Assembly: GCA_046597375.1 (NCBI GenBank)
Contig: JBKJKM010000163.1
Location: forward strand, 1-25,273
DNA: 25,273 nucleotides
DNA from: DATLED01 sp046597375
GTDB lineage: Bacteria; Actinomycetota; Acidimicrobiia; Acidimicrobiales; CADCTF01
Direction of reading: 5' to 3'
Shown here: positions 14,312 through 20,976 of the stretch, piece after piece
How the letters are laid out: every line of letters starts with the position of its first letter
Position numbering within the stretch: position 1 is the stretch's first letter
Program-made: the position numbers and the translations under genes
The notes under the pieces: model-generated
Told to the model about the DNA's origin: nothing
What the model saw: only the letters and a program-made list of their open reading frames with translations
Database searches by the model: none

Positions 14312-14345
14312 CAATGCATCTCAACCACCGGAAGGGCAACTTCAA

Positions 14346-15224
14346 ATGCATGCAGACGACTACTTCGTCGGCTCGAGGTCGGGACTCACCCGAGGGCAAC
14401 TGCGCTCGGGCGTGGCCGCAGGGCGGTGGCGGCCCCTCGACCAGGACGTCTACCGGAGGGGCGGGCACGAGCCGACCGACCTCGAACGGGCGATCAGCGT
14501 GGCGGTCGCGACCGACGGGACCGTGAGCGGACGCTTGGCCGCCGTGCTCCTTCGCTTCGACACCGGAGCCCTGGCCGTCCCCGACGTGACCGTCGACCGC
14601 ACCGCCAGCGCCAAGCGAACGGGCCTGCGGCACCGCCTCTTGGACCCCGAGCGCGTGATCGAGGTGGCCGGCTTCCGGTGCACTGACGGATTGCAGACCC
14701 TCGTCGACCAGGCCCACCGACTCTCGGACGACCTCTGGGAGCAGGCCCTGGAGTCGGCCCTCCGCCAGGGATGGACCTCGGTGCCCGACGTCGACGCCGA
14801 ACTCCCCCATCTGGGCCGGATGCGGATCAAGGGCACCCGCCGCATTCGGCGAGTTCTGCTCCAGCGCCCCGCCGGCGCACCACCCACGGAGAGCCTGCTC
14901 GAGACACTCATGGTCCAGATCGCCCGCCTCGTACCGTGGCTCCCACCGCCCGAGCGTCAGGTCGACGTCTACGACCGCTGGGGTCGGTTCGTTGCTCGGG
15001 TCGATCTGGCGTGGCCGGAGCTCGGCCTGTTTCTCGAGCTCGACGGCGAGCACCACCTCGGCCAGCCCCTCTACGACGCCAGCCGCGAGACCCTCGTGGT
15101 CGCCACTACCGGTTGGCTCGTCGGTCGGTTCACGTGGACGGAGTGCACGGCCCACCGGCTCCACACCGCTCGCCGCCTGGACGCCATCGCCACCCAGGCG
15201 CGCCGGCGACCCGTGGCCGCCTGA
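14346..15224 (+). CDS. AbiEi-like N-terminal + DUF559 (restriction-endonuclease-fold) protein
   Basis: The product has 292 residues. The first part, with LTRGQLRSGVAAGRWRPLDQDVYRRGG, is the winged-helix of AbiEi-type transcriptional regulators/antitoxins. The C-terminal part has ESLLETLMVQIARL, then RVDLAWPELGLFLELDGEHH, matching the DUF559/Vsr-like PD-(D/E)xK fold with a conserved E, D and ExD. These two-part proteins are common as scattered single genes in actinobacteria and have no settled function. No partner toxin (AbiEii) is next to it, so it is not a standard type IV toxin-antitoxin pair. ATG 14346 has GGAAGGG 9 bases upstream. The gene is flanked by similar repeats and hairpins, suggesting that it may have arrived as a unit. 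Confidence 0.72.
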   Translation: MHADDYFVGSRSGLTRGQLRSGVAAGRWRPLDQDVYRRGGHEPTDLERAISVAVATDGTVSGRLAAVLLRFDTGALAVPDVTVDRTASAKRTGLRHRLLDPERVIEVAGFRCTDGLQTLVDQAHRLSDDLWEQALESALRQGWTSVPDVDAELPHLGRMRIKGTRRIRRVLLQRPAGAPPTESLLETLMVQIARLVPWLPPPERQVDVYDRWGRFVARVDLAWPELGLFLELDGEHHLGQPLYDASRETLVVATTGWLVGRFTWTECTAHRLHTARRLDAIATQARRRPVAA

Positions 15225-15230
15225 CCTGGC

Positions 15231-15247
15231 GCGTTGGAGTTGCCCCT
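15231..15247 (+). repeat. Direct repeat, downstream copy
   Basis: GCGTTGGAGTTGCCCCT is 15 of 17 identical to 14271-14287. It starts 6 bases after the AbiEi/DUF559-like stop codon. Confidence 0.5.
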
Positions 15248-15262
15248 GCGGTCGTGAAATCC

Positions 15263-15305
15263 CGTTGTTGTTGCCCTTGGGGCGACCCGAAGGGCAACAA
15301 CAACG
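15263..15305. terminator. Large perfect hairpin between convergent genes, GNRA-type loop
   Basis: Left arm 15263-15278 and right arm 15290-15305 are perfect 16-bp complements (CGTTGTTGTTGCCCTT and AAGGGCAACAACAACG). The 11-base interior can add GGG-CCC pairs around a GCGA tetraloop, leaving one bulged G. It lies between convergent genes, so a bidirectional terminator is the simplest reading. There is no run of T after the left-to-right stem. Its GTTGCCC/GGGCAAC core is shared with the repeats flanking the preceding gene. Confidence 0.6.
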
Positions 15306-15336
15306 CCGGGTTTCGAGGTCCAGGAAGGTTCGAGGT

Positions 15337-17142
15337 TCAGCGCTGCAGGCGGCCGGCGTCAAAGGCGGCGGACTCGGCCGCATCGAGCTGCTGTTCGACG
15401 ATGTCGAGGCCGCCGTCCCAGAAGTGGGGGTCGGCGAGGTCGCAGCCGACGATCTTGCCGAGGTCCTCGGGGGCCATGGAGCCGCCCGACGACAGCATGT
15501 GAAGGTAGCGGGGCACGAAGTCGGAGCCCTGTTCGGCGTATTGCCGGTAGACGGAGAGGGCCAGGAGCTGGCCGTAGGCGTAGGCGTAGACGTAGCCCGG
15601 CGTCGAGATGAAGTGCGGAATGTACGACCACCACGTGCGATAGCCCTCGGTGATCTCGACGGCGTCACCGAGCATCTCGGACTGGGACTCGGCCCAAAGG
15701 TCCCCGAAGCGCTCGATCGACAGCTCGCCCTCGGTGCGACGCGACGAGTGCACGAGGTCCTCGAAGCGGTTCATGGCCGTCTGGCGGAAGATCGTGGCGA
15801 TGGCGTCCTCGATGTTGGTCGCCAGCAGCGCCAGCCGATCGGCCGGATCGGTGACCGACTCGAGCACCCGCCCGAACGTCACGGTCTCACCGAACACCGA
15901 CGCCGTCTCGGCCACCGTCAGCGGCGTCGACTGGTGGAAGATTCCTTGCTCTCGAGCCAGGAACGCATGCAGCCCGTGCCCCAGCTCGTGAGCCAGCGTC
16001 ATCACGTCGCGCCGCCGGCCGGTCCAGTTGAGGAACACGTACGGGTGCACCGAAGGCACCGTGTACGAGCAGAATGCCCCGCCTCGCTTGCCGGGCCGGG
16101 GCGGTGCATCGATCCAACACTCGTCGAAGAACCGTGCCGCCGTGGCCGCCATCTCCGGCGAGAACGACGAGTAGGCGTCGAGCACGATCGAACGGGCCTC
16201 GTCCCAGCTGATCTCGTCCTCGGACTCGGCCACCGACGCCATGCGGTCGTAGTCGGCAATGCGGTCGAGTCCGAGCAGGCGGGCCTTCAGCGCGTACCAG
16301 CGCTGTGGGATGTCGTTGCGCTTCCGCACCGCCTCCACCAGCGTGACGACGGATTCGTCCGGGGCTTCGTTGGACAGGTTTCGCGACGAGATCCACGTCT
16401 CGTAGCCCCGCAGCCGGTCGTCGGTCGCCTTGTCCGCCAGCAGCGTGTTGAAGATGAAGGCCCGAGTGCGCAGCCCCGGCTTCAGCCCCTCGGTCACCGC
16501 AGCAGCCGCCGCCGCCCGCACCGAACGGTCGGGCGAGGACAATCGTGAGAGCCCCTCCTCGAGCTGGCCGACCCGCCCGTCCTCGAGGACGACCTCGATG
16601 GTGGACGACTGCTCGGAGTACAGGCGGGTCCAGGCCGAGCGACCGGTGACACCCTTCTCGGTGAGGATCTTCTCCTCGGGTTCCGAGAGCAGGTGGTCCT
16701 TGTACCGGCGGGCGCTGGCCAGATGGTGCCGGCAGAACTCGAGTCGTTCGTCGGCCAGCAACGCGTCGGCCCGGTCGTCGGGTACGGCGGCCCACTCCAG
16801 CTCGAAGAAGATCAACTTCGTGCCCATGGCCGTGTAGCGCTCCTGCACCTTTTGCATCAGGGCGCCACGCGAGGCGTCGGTCGTATCGGTGGCGAACCGG
16901 AGCGAGGCGTAGGCGGCGGCCCTGCCGATCAGCTCGGCGAGGCGGGCCTGCTCCGCCATCGCGTCGGCCAGCCCGCGGGCGTCGATGGTGCCCAGCGTGC
17001 CGCGAAGGCCCGCCAGCTCATCGGCCTTCGCGTCGGCCTCGTCGAGCAGCTCGAAGAGGGCCGTCTCGCTGTCCTCCCGGCCGTCGAGGAGGTGCGACAG
17101 GTCCCAGCTGACGTTATTGACATCGGAGGCGGTCTCGCTCAT
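15337..17142 (-). CDS. pepF: Oligoendopeptidase F, M3B family zinc metallopeptidase
   Basis: The product has 601 residues, the normal size for PepF. The zinc site is HELGH (385-389) in MTLAHELGHGLHAFLA, with the third ligand in LTVAETASVFGE (E412). The upstream segment GGAFCSYTVPSVHPYVFLNW is a typical M3 strand. The enzyme is cytoplasmic and cuts short oligopeptides, recycling peptides to amino acids. ATG 17142 begins the family-like N-terminus (SWDLSHLL) and lies 7 bases after a TATCCT box, so the mRNA is probably leaderless; the open frame continues upstream but has no family match. It diverges from the small gene at 17161 across 18 bases and ends against the large hairpin. I see no missing catalytic residue. 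Confidence 0.94.
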   Translation of the reverse strand: MSETASDVNNVSWDLSHLLDGREDSETALFELLDEADAKADELAGLRGTLGTIDARGLADAMAEQARLAELIGRAAAYASLRFATDTTDASRGALMQKVQERYTAMGTKLIFFELEWAAVPDDRADALLADERLEFCRHHLASARRYKDHLLSEPEEKILTEKGVTGRSAWTRLYSEQSSTIEVVLEDGRVGQLEEGLSRLSSPDRSVRAAAAAAVTEGLKPGLRTRAFIFNTLLADKATDDRLRGYETWISSRNLSNEAPDESVVTLVEAVRKRNDIPQRWYALKARLLGLDRIADYDRMASVAESEDEISWDEARSIVLDAYSSFSPEMAATAARFFDECWIDAPPRPGKRGGAFCSYTVPSVHPYVFLNWTGRRRDVMTLAHELGHGLHAFLAREQGIFHQSTPLTVAETASVFGETVTFGRVLESVTDPADRLALLATNIEDAIATIFRQTAMNRFEDLVHSSRRTEGELSIERFGDLWAESQSEMLGDAVEITEGYRTWWSYIPHFISTPGYVYAYAYGQLLALSVYRQYAEQGSDFVPRYLHMLSSGGSMAPEDLGKIVGCDLADPHFWDGGLDIVEQQLDAAESAAFDAGRLQR

Positions 17143-17148
17143 GTCGGA

Positions 17149-17155
17149 GAGGATA
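17149..17155. promoter_or_regulatory. Overlapping divergent -10 boxes, second leaderless pair
   Basis: Minus-strand TATCCT (17150-17155) is 7 bases from the pepF ATG. Plus-strand GAGGAT (17149-17154) is 6 bases from the ATG at 17161 and fits only the A2/T6 positions of a -10 box. The boxes overlap over 5 bases in an 18-base gap. Confidence 0.4.
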
Positions 17156-17160
17156 CGGGG

Positions 17161-17541
17161 ATGGCCCTTCCGTACGACCAGCGCCCCGTCGACGCCACGC
17201 CGGTCCACACGGCCGACCTTCCTCCCCTCCCCCAGCGCGACCGGAACATCCCCGCCTCCGCCTGGGTCGAGGCCCCCAACACCTTGTGCACCCTCGGTCA
17301 ACCCTTCGCCGGCGATGAGGCTCTCTACAAGCGCCGCATCGGTGGCTGGCTGCTGTGGCGCTCCGGGCCGGCCACCAAAGCCGACGCCGCCTACCTCGCC
17401 ATCTGGTTCGACGACCTCGCCCGCACCCACACCATCCGTCTCTTTCCGAACGGACGGGGCGAGGGCACGGGACCCTCGGGGGCGAGCCACGAGCGCTTCC
17501 GCAGCTGGAAGGAAGACCTCCGGGACCACCAGCCCGATTGA
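17161..17541 (+). CDS. Small protein of unknown function
   Basis: The product has 126 residues and I do not recognise its family. The N-terminal 30 residues are Pro/Asp-rich (MALPYDQRPVDATPV). The middle has GGWLLWRSGP and AYLAIWFDDLARTHTIRLFP, which looks like two beta strands plus a helix with Trp and aromatic residues. The end is charged. No signal peptide or membrane helix is seen, so it is probably cytoplasmic. It starts 18 bases from the divergent pepF gene with which it may share a promoter, and its stop is 9 bases from the stop of the convergent P450 gene. Codon use and GC look like the neighbours, which supports a real gene. Confidence 0.6.
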   Translation: MALPYDQRPVDATPVHTADLPPLPQRDRNIPASAWVEAPNTLCTLGQPFAGDEALYKRRIGGWLLWRSGPATKADAAYLAIWFDDLARTHTIRLFPNGRGEGTGPSGASHERFRSWKEDLRDHQPD

Positions 17542-17550
17542 CGCAAGCGC

Positions 17551-18777
17551 CTAACGGCCCGAGGACACGGTCAACGATTCGAGCCCGCGCAACACGAAGT
17601 GGCTTCGATACGGCGGGCGGTCGTCGGCCAGCTCCATCGACCCGAAACGCTGGGTCAGCCGCTCGAACACGATCTGACCCTCCAAACGGGCCAGGGGCGC
17701 CCCGAGACAATGGTGCATGCCGTTGCCGAAGGCGACGTGCGACATCGTCCCGCGCGAGAGGTCGAGCTCGTTCGGCCGTTCGATGTAGCGGGGGTCGCGA
17801 TTGGCGGCGGCGAGACCGCAGATGACGCCCTCGCCCGCCTCCAGCTCGAGGCCGTTGAGCGAAATCGCCTCGACGGCCGTTCGGGCCGTGATCTGCACCG
17901 GCGAGTCGTAGCGCAGGAGCTCCTCGGTCGCCGCGACGACCAGACCCGGGTCGAGCTGCAGCGCCGTGAATTGATCCCGGTTGCGGAGCAGGGCGAGGGT
18001 GCCGTTGCCGAGCAGGTTGGTCGTCGTCTCGTGGCCGGCGATGAACAACAGGATGATCATGGCGAAGAGCTCGCCGGGCGAGAGCTTGTCACCCTCCGAC
18101 TCGGCGGCGATCAGCGCGCTGAGGAGGTCGGGTTGCGGGTCGGTTCGTCGGCGCTCGATCAGCTCACCGAAGTACTGGACGAAGCCCATGACGGCGGGGA
18201 TGGCGTCGTTGACGGCCGACCCATCCACGTCGGGATCGAGCACCTTGCCGATGGCCGTCGACCAGGGCTTGAACTGGTCCCAGTCGCCGGCCGGCACACC
18301 CAACAACTCGCAGATCACCATCACCGGCAGGGGCTCGGCGACCGCCGCCATCACGTCGAACGTCGCCGCGCCCTCGACCGAATCGAGCAGCCCGTCGACG
18401 AGCTCGATCACCCGCGGTCGCAACCCTTCGACGGCGCGCGGCGTGAACGCCTTGTTGGCCAATCGACGCAAGCGGGTGTGGTCAGGGGCGTCGGCCGTCA
18501 GCATCAACGAGATCGTGTCGTCGGCCAGCAACAGGAGGTTCCCCCCGCTCTCGGGCCGGCGCTCGGCCGGCACATGGCGCGGGCTGCTCGACAGCCGCGG
18601 GTCGCGAAGGGCGGCGAGCACGTCGGCATGCCGGGTAAGGATCCAGAGCCCGTCCCGAGTGCGGTGGAGCTCGTCGGACTCGCGCAGCTCGTCGTAGCGC
18701 GGATAGGGATTCCGGACGAACGCCGCATCCGTCGTGTCGAAGCCCAACGTCGCTTCGGCGATCCGTTGCTGACTCAT
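17551..18777 (-). CDS. Cytochrome P450
   Basis: The product has 408 residues. The heme loop is FGNGMHHCLGAP (350-361) with the thiolate C357. The I-helix oxygen motif is AGHETT (247-252), and the ExxR pair is E286-R289. DAPDHTRLR (96-104) is the C-helix heme propionate contact. This is a soluble bacterial class I type P450 that needs ferredoxin and reductase; none is adjacent. The bacterial CYP107/CYP105-like layout suggests small lipophilic or polyketide/terpenoid-type substrates, but the substrate cannot be assigned. ATG 18777 overlaps the stop of the ABC1-like gene by 4 bases (ATGA), so the two are translationally coupled. A longer open frame beyond 18777 has no P450 character. Confidence 0.93.
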   Translation of the reverse strand: MSQQRIAEATLGFDTTDAAFVRNPYPRYDELRESDELHRTRDGLWILTRHADVLAALRDPRLSSSPRHVPAERRPESGGNLLLLADDTISLMLTADAPDHTRLRRLANKAFTPRAVEGLRPRVIELVDGLLDSVEGAATFDVMAAVAEPLPVMVICELLGVPAGDWDQFKPWSTAIGKVLDPDVDGSAVNDAIPAVMGFVQYFGELIERRRTDPQPDLLSALIAAESEGDKLSPGELFAMIILLFIAGHETTTNLLGNGTLALLRNRDQFTALQLDPGLVVAATEELLRYDSPVQITARTAVEAISLNGLELEAGEGVICGLAAANRDPRYIERPNELDLSRGTMSHVAFGNGMHHCLGAPLARLEGQIVFERLTQRFGSMELADDRPPYRSHFVLRGLESLTVSSGR

Positions 18778-20888
18778 GCCAAGACCTCCACGCCGAGCAA
18801 GCCGGCGATCTCTGGGTCGCGCTCGAACACGCGACGTGGGTAACGCAGGCAGATCACGAAGAGCGCCAACGAGATGGGGATGCTGATGCCCCGCTTGACG
18901 AGCAGGAACGTGCCCGGCGACACGTTGAGGACGAGCCACACCTGGAGCACGCCCATCAACAGTTGGAAGATGCCCCATGCCATCGTCAGCCGGCCGAACA
19001 CGGCGAGAAATGTCGGGTGGCGCCGCACGACCGGAGGGAACGGGTAGAAGAGCCGTGCGGCGAACCCAACGGCCGGCCGGCCAAGAGCCACCGACAGCAG
19101 CAGCAGCGGGCCGATCACGAAGTTGTTGGCGATGTCAGGCCCGAAGTACACGAGCCCCGACCCGGTCAGCACACCGGATGCGCCACGCACGAGGACCAGG
19201 ACCATGGTCATCCAGACGAACGGGCCGGCGGCGCGACCTCGGAGGCGCCGCGCGACGACCAGTCCCACGCTCCACAGTGTTGCGCCGAGGATCGCCGCCG
19301 TCAGCCCTCGGGCGGCATCGAGCGAGGCGAAGATCACCATCGGGACGACCGCCGAGACGAGGGCCTCCGGTCCGAAGCGGCTCAGCACCGACCGGACGCT
19401 CGGCGCCTCGGGCCGTGTCACCAGTGTCGACGCCTCGGGGCAGTAGCGCTCTCGTTCGTCTTCCGTCAGCGGCGAGCTGTAGATGTCCTCGACCACGGGT
19501 GCGGCCGCGTCGTCGCCGTACTTCGCCGTGAAGTGCTCGTGCAGCCCTCCGAAGGCCGACAGCAGATCGAGGTCAGGGGCCAGCAACCGCGTCGAGCCGT
19601 TCAGGTAGAGCACGTCCTTGAAGAACAGGACGAGCGCTGGCGGAAGGGCGAGACGGTGCTCGACGAAGACCCCCATGACCGCGGGAGCGCCGTCACGAAG
19701 GTCGTCGACGGACAGCGTCTCCCGTTCATCGGGGCGGGCCGAGAGCTGGGCCAGCAGCTTGCGGCGATCGGCGCCCTCCGGGAGGGCACCCAATGCATCG
19801 AGGCCGCGCAGCTGTGTGGCGACGTCGCGGGTGGCGATCCCGAGGAGCAGATCGCGAATGCCCCCACGCTCGGCCTCGTCGAGTCGGGCGCAGATGCCGA
19901 AGTCGACGAGTCCGAACCGCCCACCGGGAAGGCAGAGGATGTTGCCGGCGTGGAGGTCGCCGTGGAACCGGCCGAAGACCGTGGCCCCCTCGACCAGCGA
20001 GCGGAGTCCAGCCAGGAGCAGCGCCGTCGTGTCGACCCCGGACGCCTGCATGGCGTCGAGATCGTCGAAGCGCTCGCCCACGAGCCGTTCCATCACGAGC
20101 ACCCGCCGCGTCACGAGCGCGTCATGCGGTCGCGGGGCGACGACGTCATCGACACCGGCCGTCACCAGATCTTGGCCGATCTCGACCATGTTCTGGGCCT
20201 CGAGACGGAAGTCGGGCTCCTGGAGGATCGTCGCGGCGAACACCTTCACCACTGCGAGCGGATCGGCCACCGGGGCGTTGGGGAAGATTCGCGCGAGGAG
20301 CCGGGCCAGCGGCGGCATCGACCGGAGGTGCGACACGACCTCCCGCTCGATTCCGGGACGTTGCACCTTGACGACGACGTCGGTGCCGTCGACGAGGGTG
20401 GCCACGTGCACCTGCGCGATCGACGCAGCGGCGAGCGGGGTGACCTCGATCGAGGCGAAGGTCGCGTCGATCGGACCGAGCTCGGCCTCGAGGATGCGAT
20501 GCACGTCCTTCCACGGGATGGTCGGGCACCGGTCACGGCAGACGGCGAAAGCATCGACGACGACGTCGGGGAACAGCCCTCGACCCGACGAGATGAACTG
20601 TCCGAGCTTCAGGTACGAGGGCCCGAGGCGCTCGAAACCCTGGCGCAGCCGGACGGCGCCGGCGGCGCCACGAGACTCGGAACGCACGGTCGTACGGACG
20701 AGGTCGACGACGACGAACAGCACGAGCCGGCCGAAGAGCACGCCGAGCACCCGCACCAGCCGGCGCCCTCGCGCCAGGGGGTGGCCGGGACCGAGAAGCT
20801 CCTCGACCCGTGCCGGGATCGCCGCGCGGGCGGCCTCCAGGTCGGCCGCGTCCGTCGGTGAAGGCGCACGCGCCGTGGTGCTCCCCAT
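18774..20888 (-). CDS. ABC1/UbiB-family kinase-like protein with C-terminal membrane domain
   Basis: The product has 704 residues. Family features: KLGQ (94-97), Ala-rich loop AAASIAQVH (153-161) replacing the P-loop, K174 in VVVKVQRPGIE, the catalytic HGDLHAGN (309-316) and DFG (329-331). An N-terminal hydrophobic segment (about 44-64) lies ahead of the core. ABC1/ADCK proteins are atypical kinases/ATPases that support quinone and other lipid metabolism at membranes. Beyond about residue 500 there are several extra membrane segments (FASLDAARGLTAAILGATLW, LLLLSVALGRPAVGFAARLF), which resemble the VC0807-type membrane family; that fusion is unusual. ATG 20888 has GGGGG 4 bases upstream. The gene is followed by the coupled P450 and preceded by a palindrome. 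Confidence 0.85.
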   Translation of the reverse strand: MGSTTARAPSPTDAADLEAARAAIPARVEELLGPGHPLARGRRLVRVLGVLFGRLVLFVVVDLVRTTVRSESRGAAGAVRLRQGFERLGPSYLKLGQFISSGRGLFPDVVVDAFAVCRDRCPTIPWKDVHRILEAELGPIDATFASIEVTPLAAASIAQVHVATLVDGTDVVVKVQRPGIEREVVSHLRSMPPLARLLARIFPNAPVADPLAVVKVFAATILQEPDFRLEAQNMVEIGQDLVTAGVDDVVAPRPHDALVTRRVLVMERLVGERFDDLDAMQASGVDTTALLLAGLRSLVEGATVFGRFHGDLHAGNILCLPGGRFGLVDFGICARLDEAERGGIRDLLLGIATRDVATQLRGLDALGALPEGADRRKLLAQLSARPDERETLSVDDLRDGAPAVMGVFVEHRLALPPALVLFFKDVLYLNGSTRLLAPDLDLLSAFGGLHEHFTAKYGDDAAAPVVEDIYSSPLTEDERERYCPEASTLVTRPEAPSVRSVLSRFGPEALVSAVVPMVIFASLDAARGLTAAILGATLWSVGLVVARRLRGRAAGPFVWMTMVLVLVRGASGVLTGSGLVYFGPDIANNFVIGPLLLLSVALGRPAVGFAARLFYPFPPVVRRHPTFLAVFGRLTMAWGIFQLLMGVLQVWLVLNVSPGTFLLVKRGISIPISLALFVICLRYPRRVFERDPEIAGLLGVEVLA

Positions 20889-20937
20889 GATGCCCCCAAC
20901 GATCTTGGTCCCGCCCTCAAAGAGATGCGGCGGTGAC

Positions 20938-20956
20938 GTGTTACCGACGGTAACAC
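20938..20956. promoter_or_regulatory. Perfect 19-bp palindrome, candidate operator
   Basis: GTGTTACCG-A-CGGTAACAC has perfect 9-bp arms around one central base. It lies 50 bases upstream of the ABC1-like start, in the gap after the debranching-enzyme gene. The layout looks like a TetR-family operator, which is inference. It is the only such site I noticed in the window. Confidence 0.6.
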
Positions 20957-20976
20957 CAACCGGCTCGGCAGGCGGG

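Larger units (their letters stand above)
14114..14345. other. Divergent intergenic region, about 230 bases
   Basis: It holds the promoters of the transporter operon (minus) and the AbiEi/DUF559-like gene (plus). I see a GAGGGC/GCCCTC hairpin (14153-14172) in the transporter leader, inverted copies of CCTCTAGGG (14172-14181 and 14285-14293), and the repeat block described separately. No confident -35/-10 pair could be assigned for the transporter operon. Confidence 0.5.

Noticed and set aside
15255..15310. GTTGTTGTTG run as a microsatellite or a transposon terminal repeat
   Set aside because: It is one arm of a perfect hairpin between convergent genes, and no transposase gene is present in the window.
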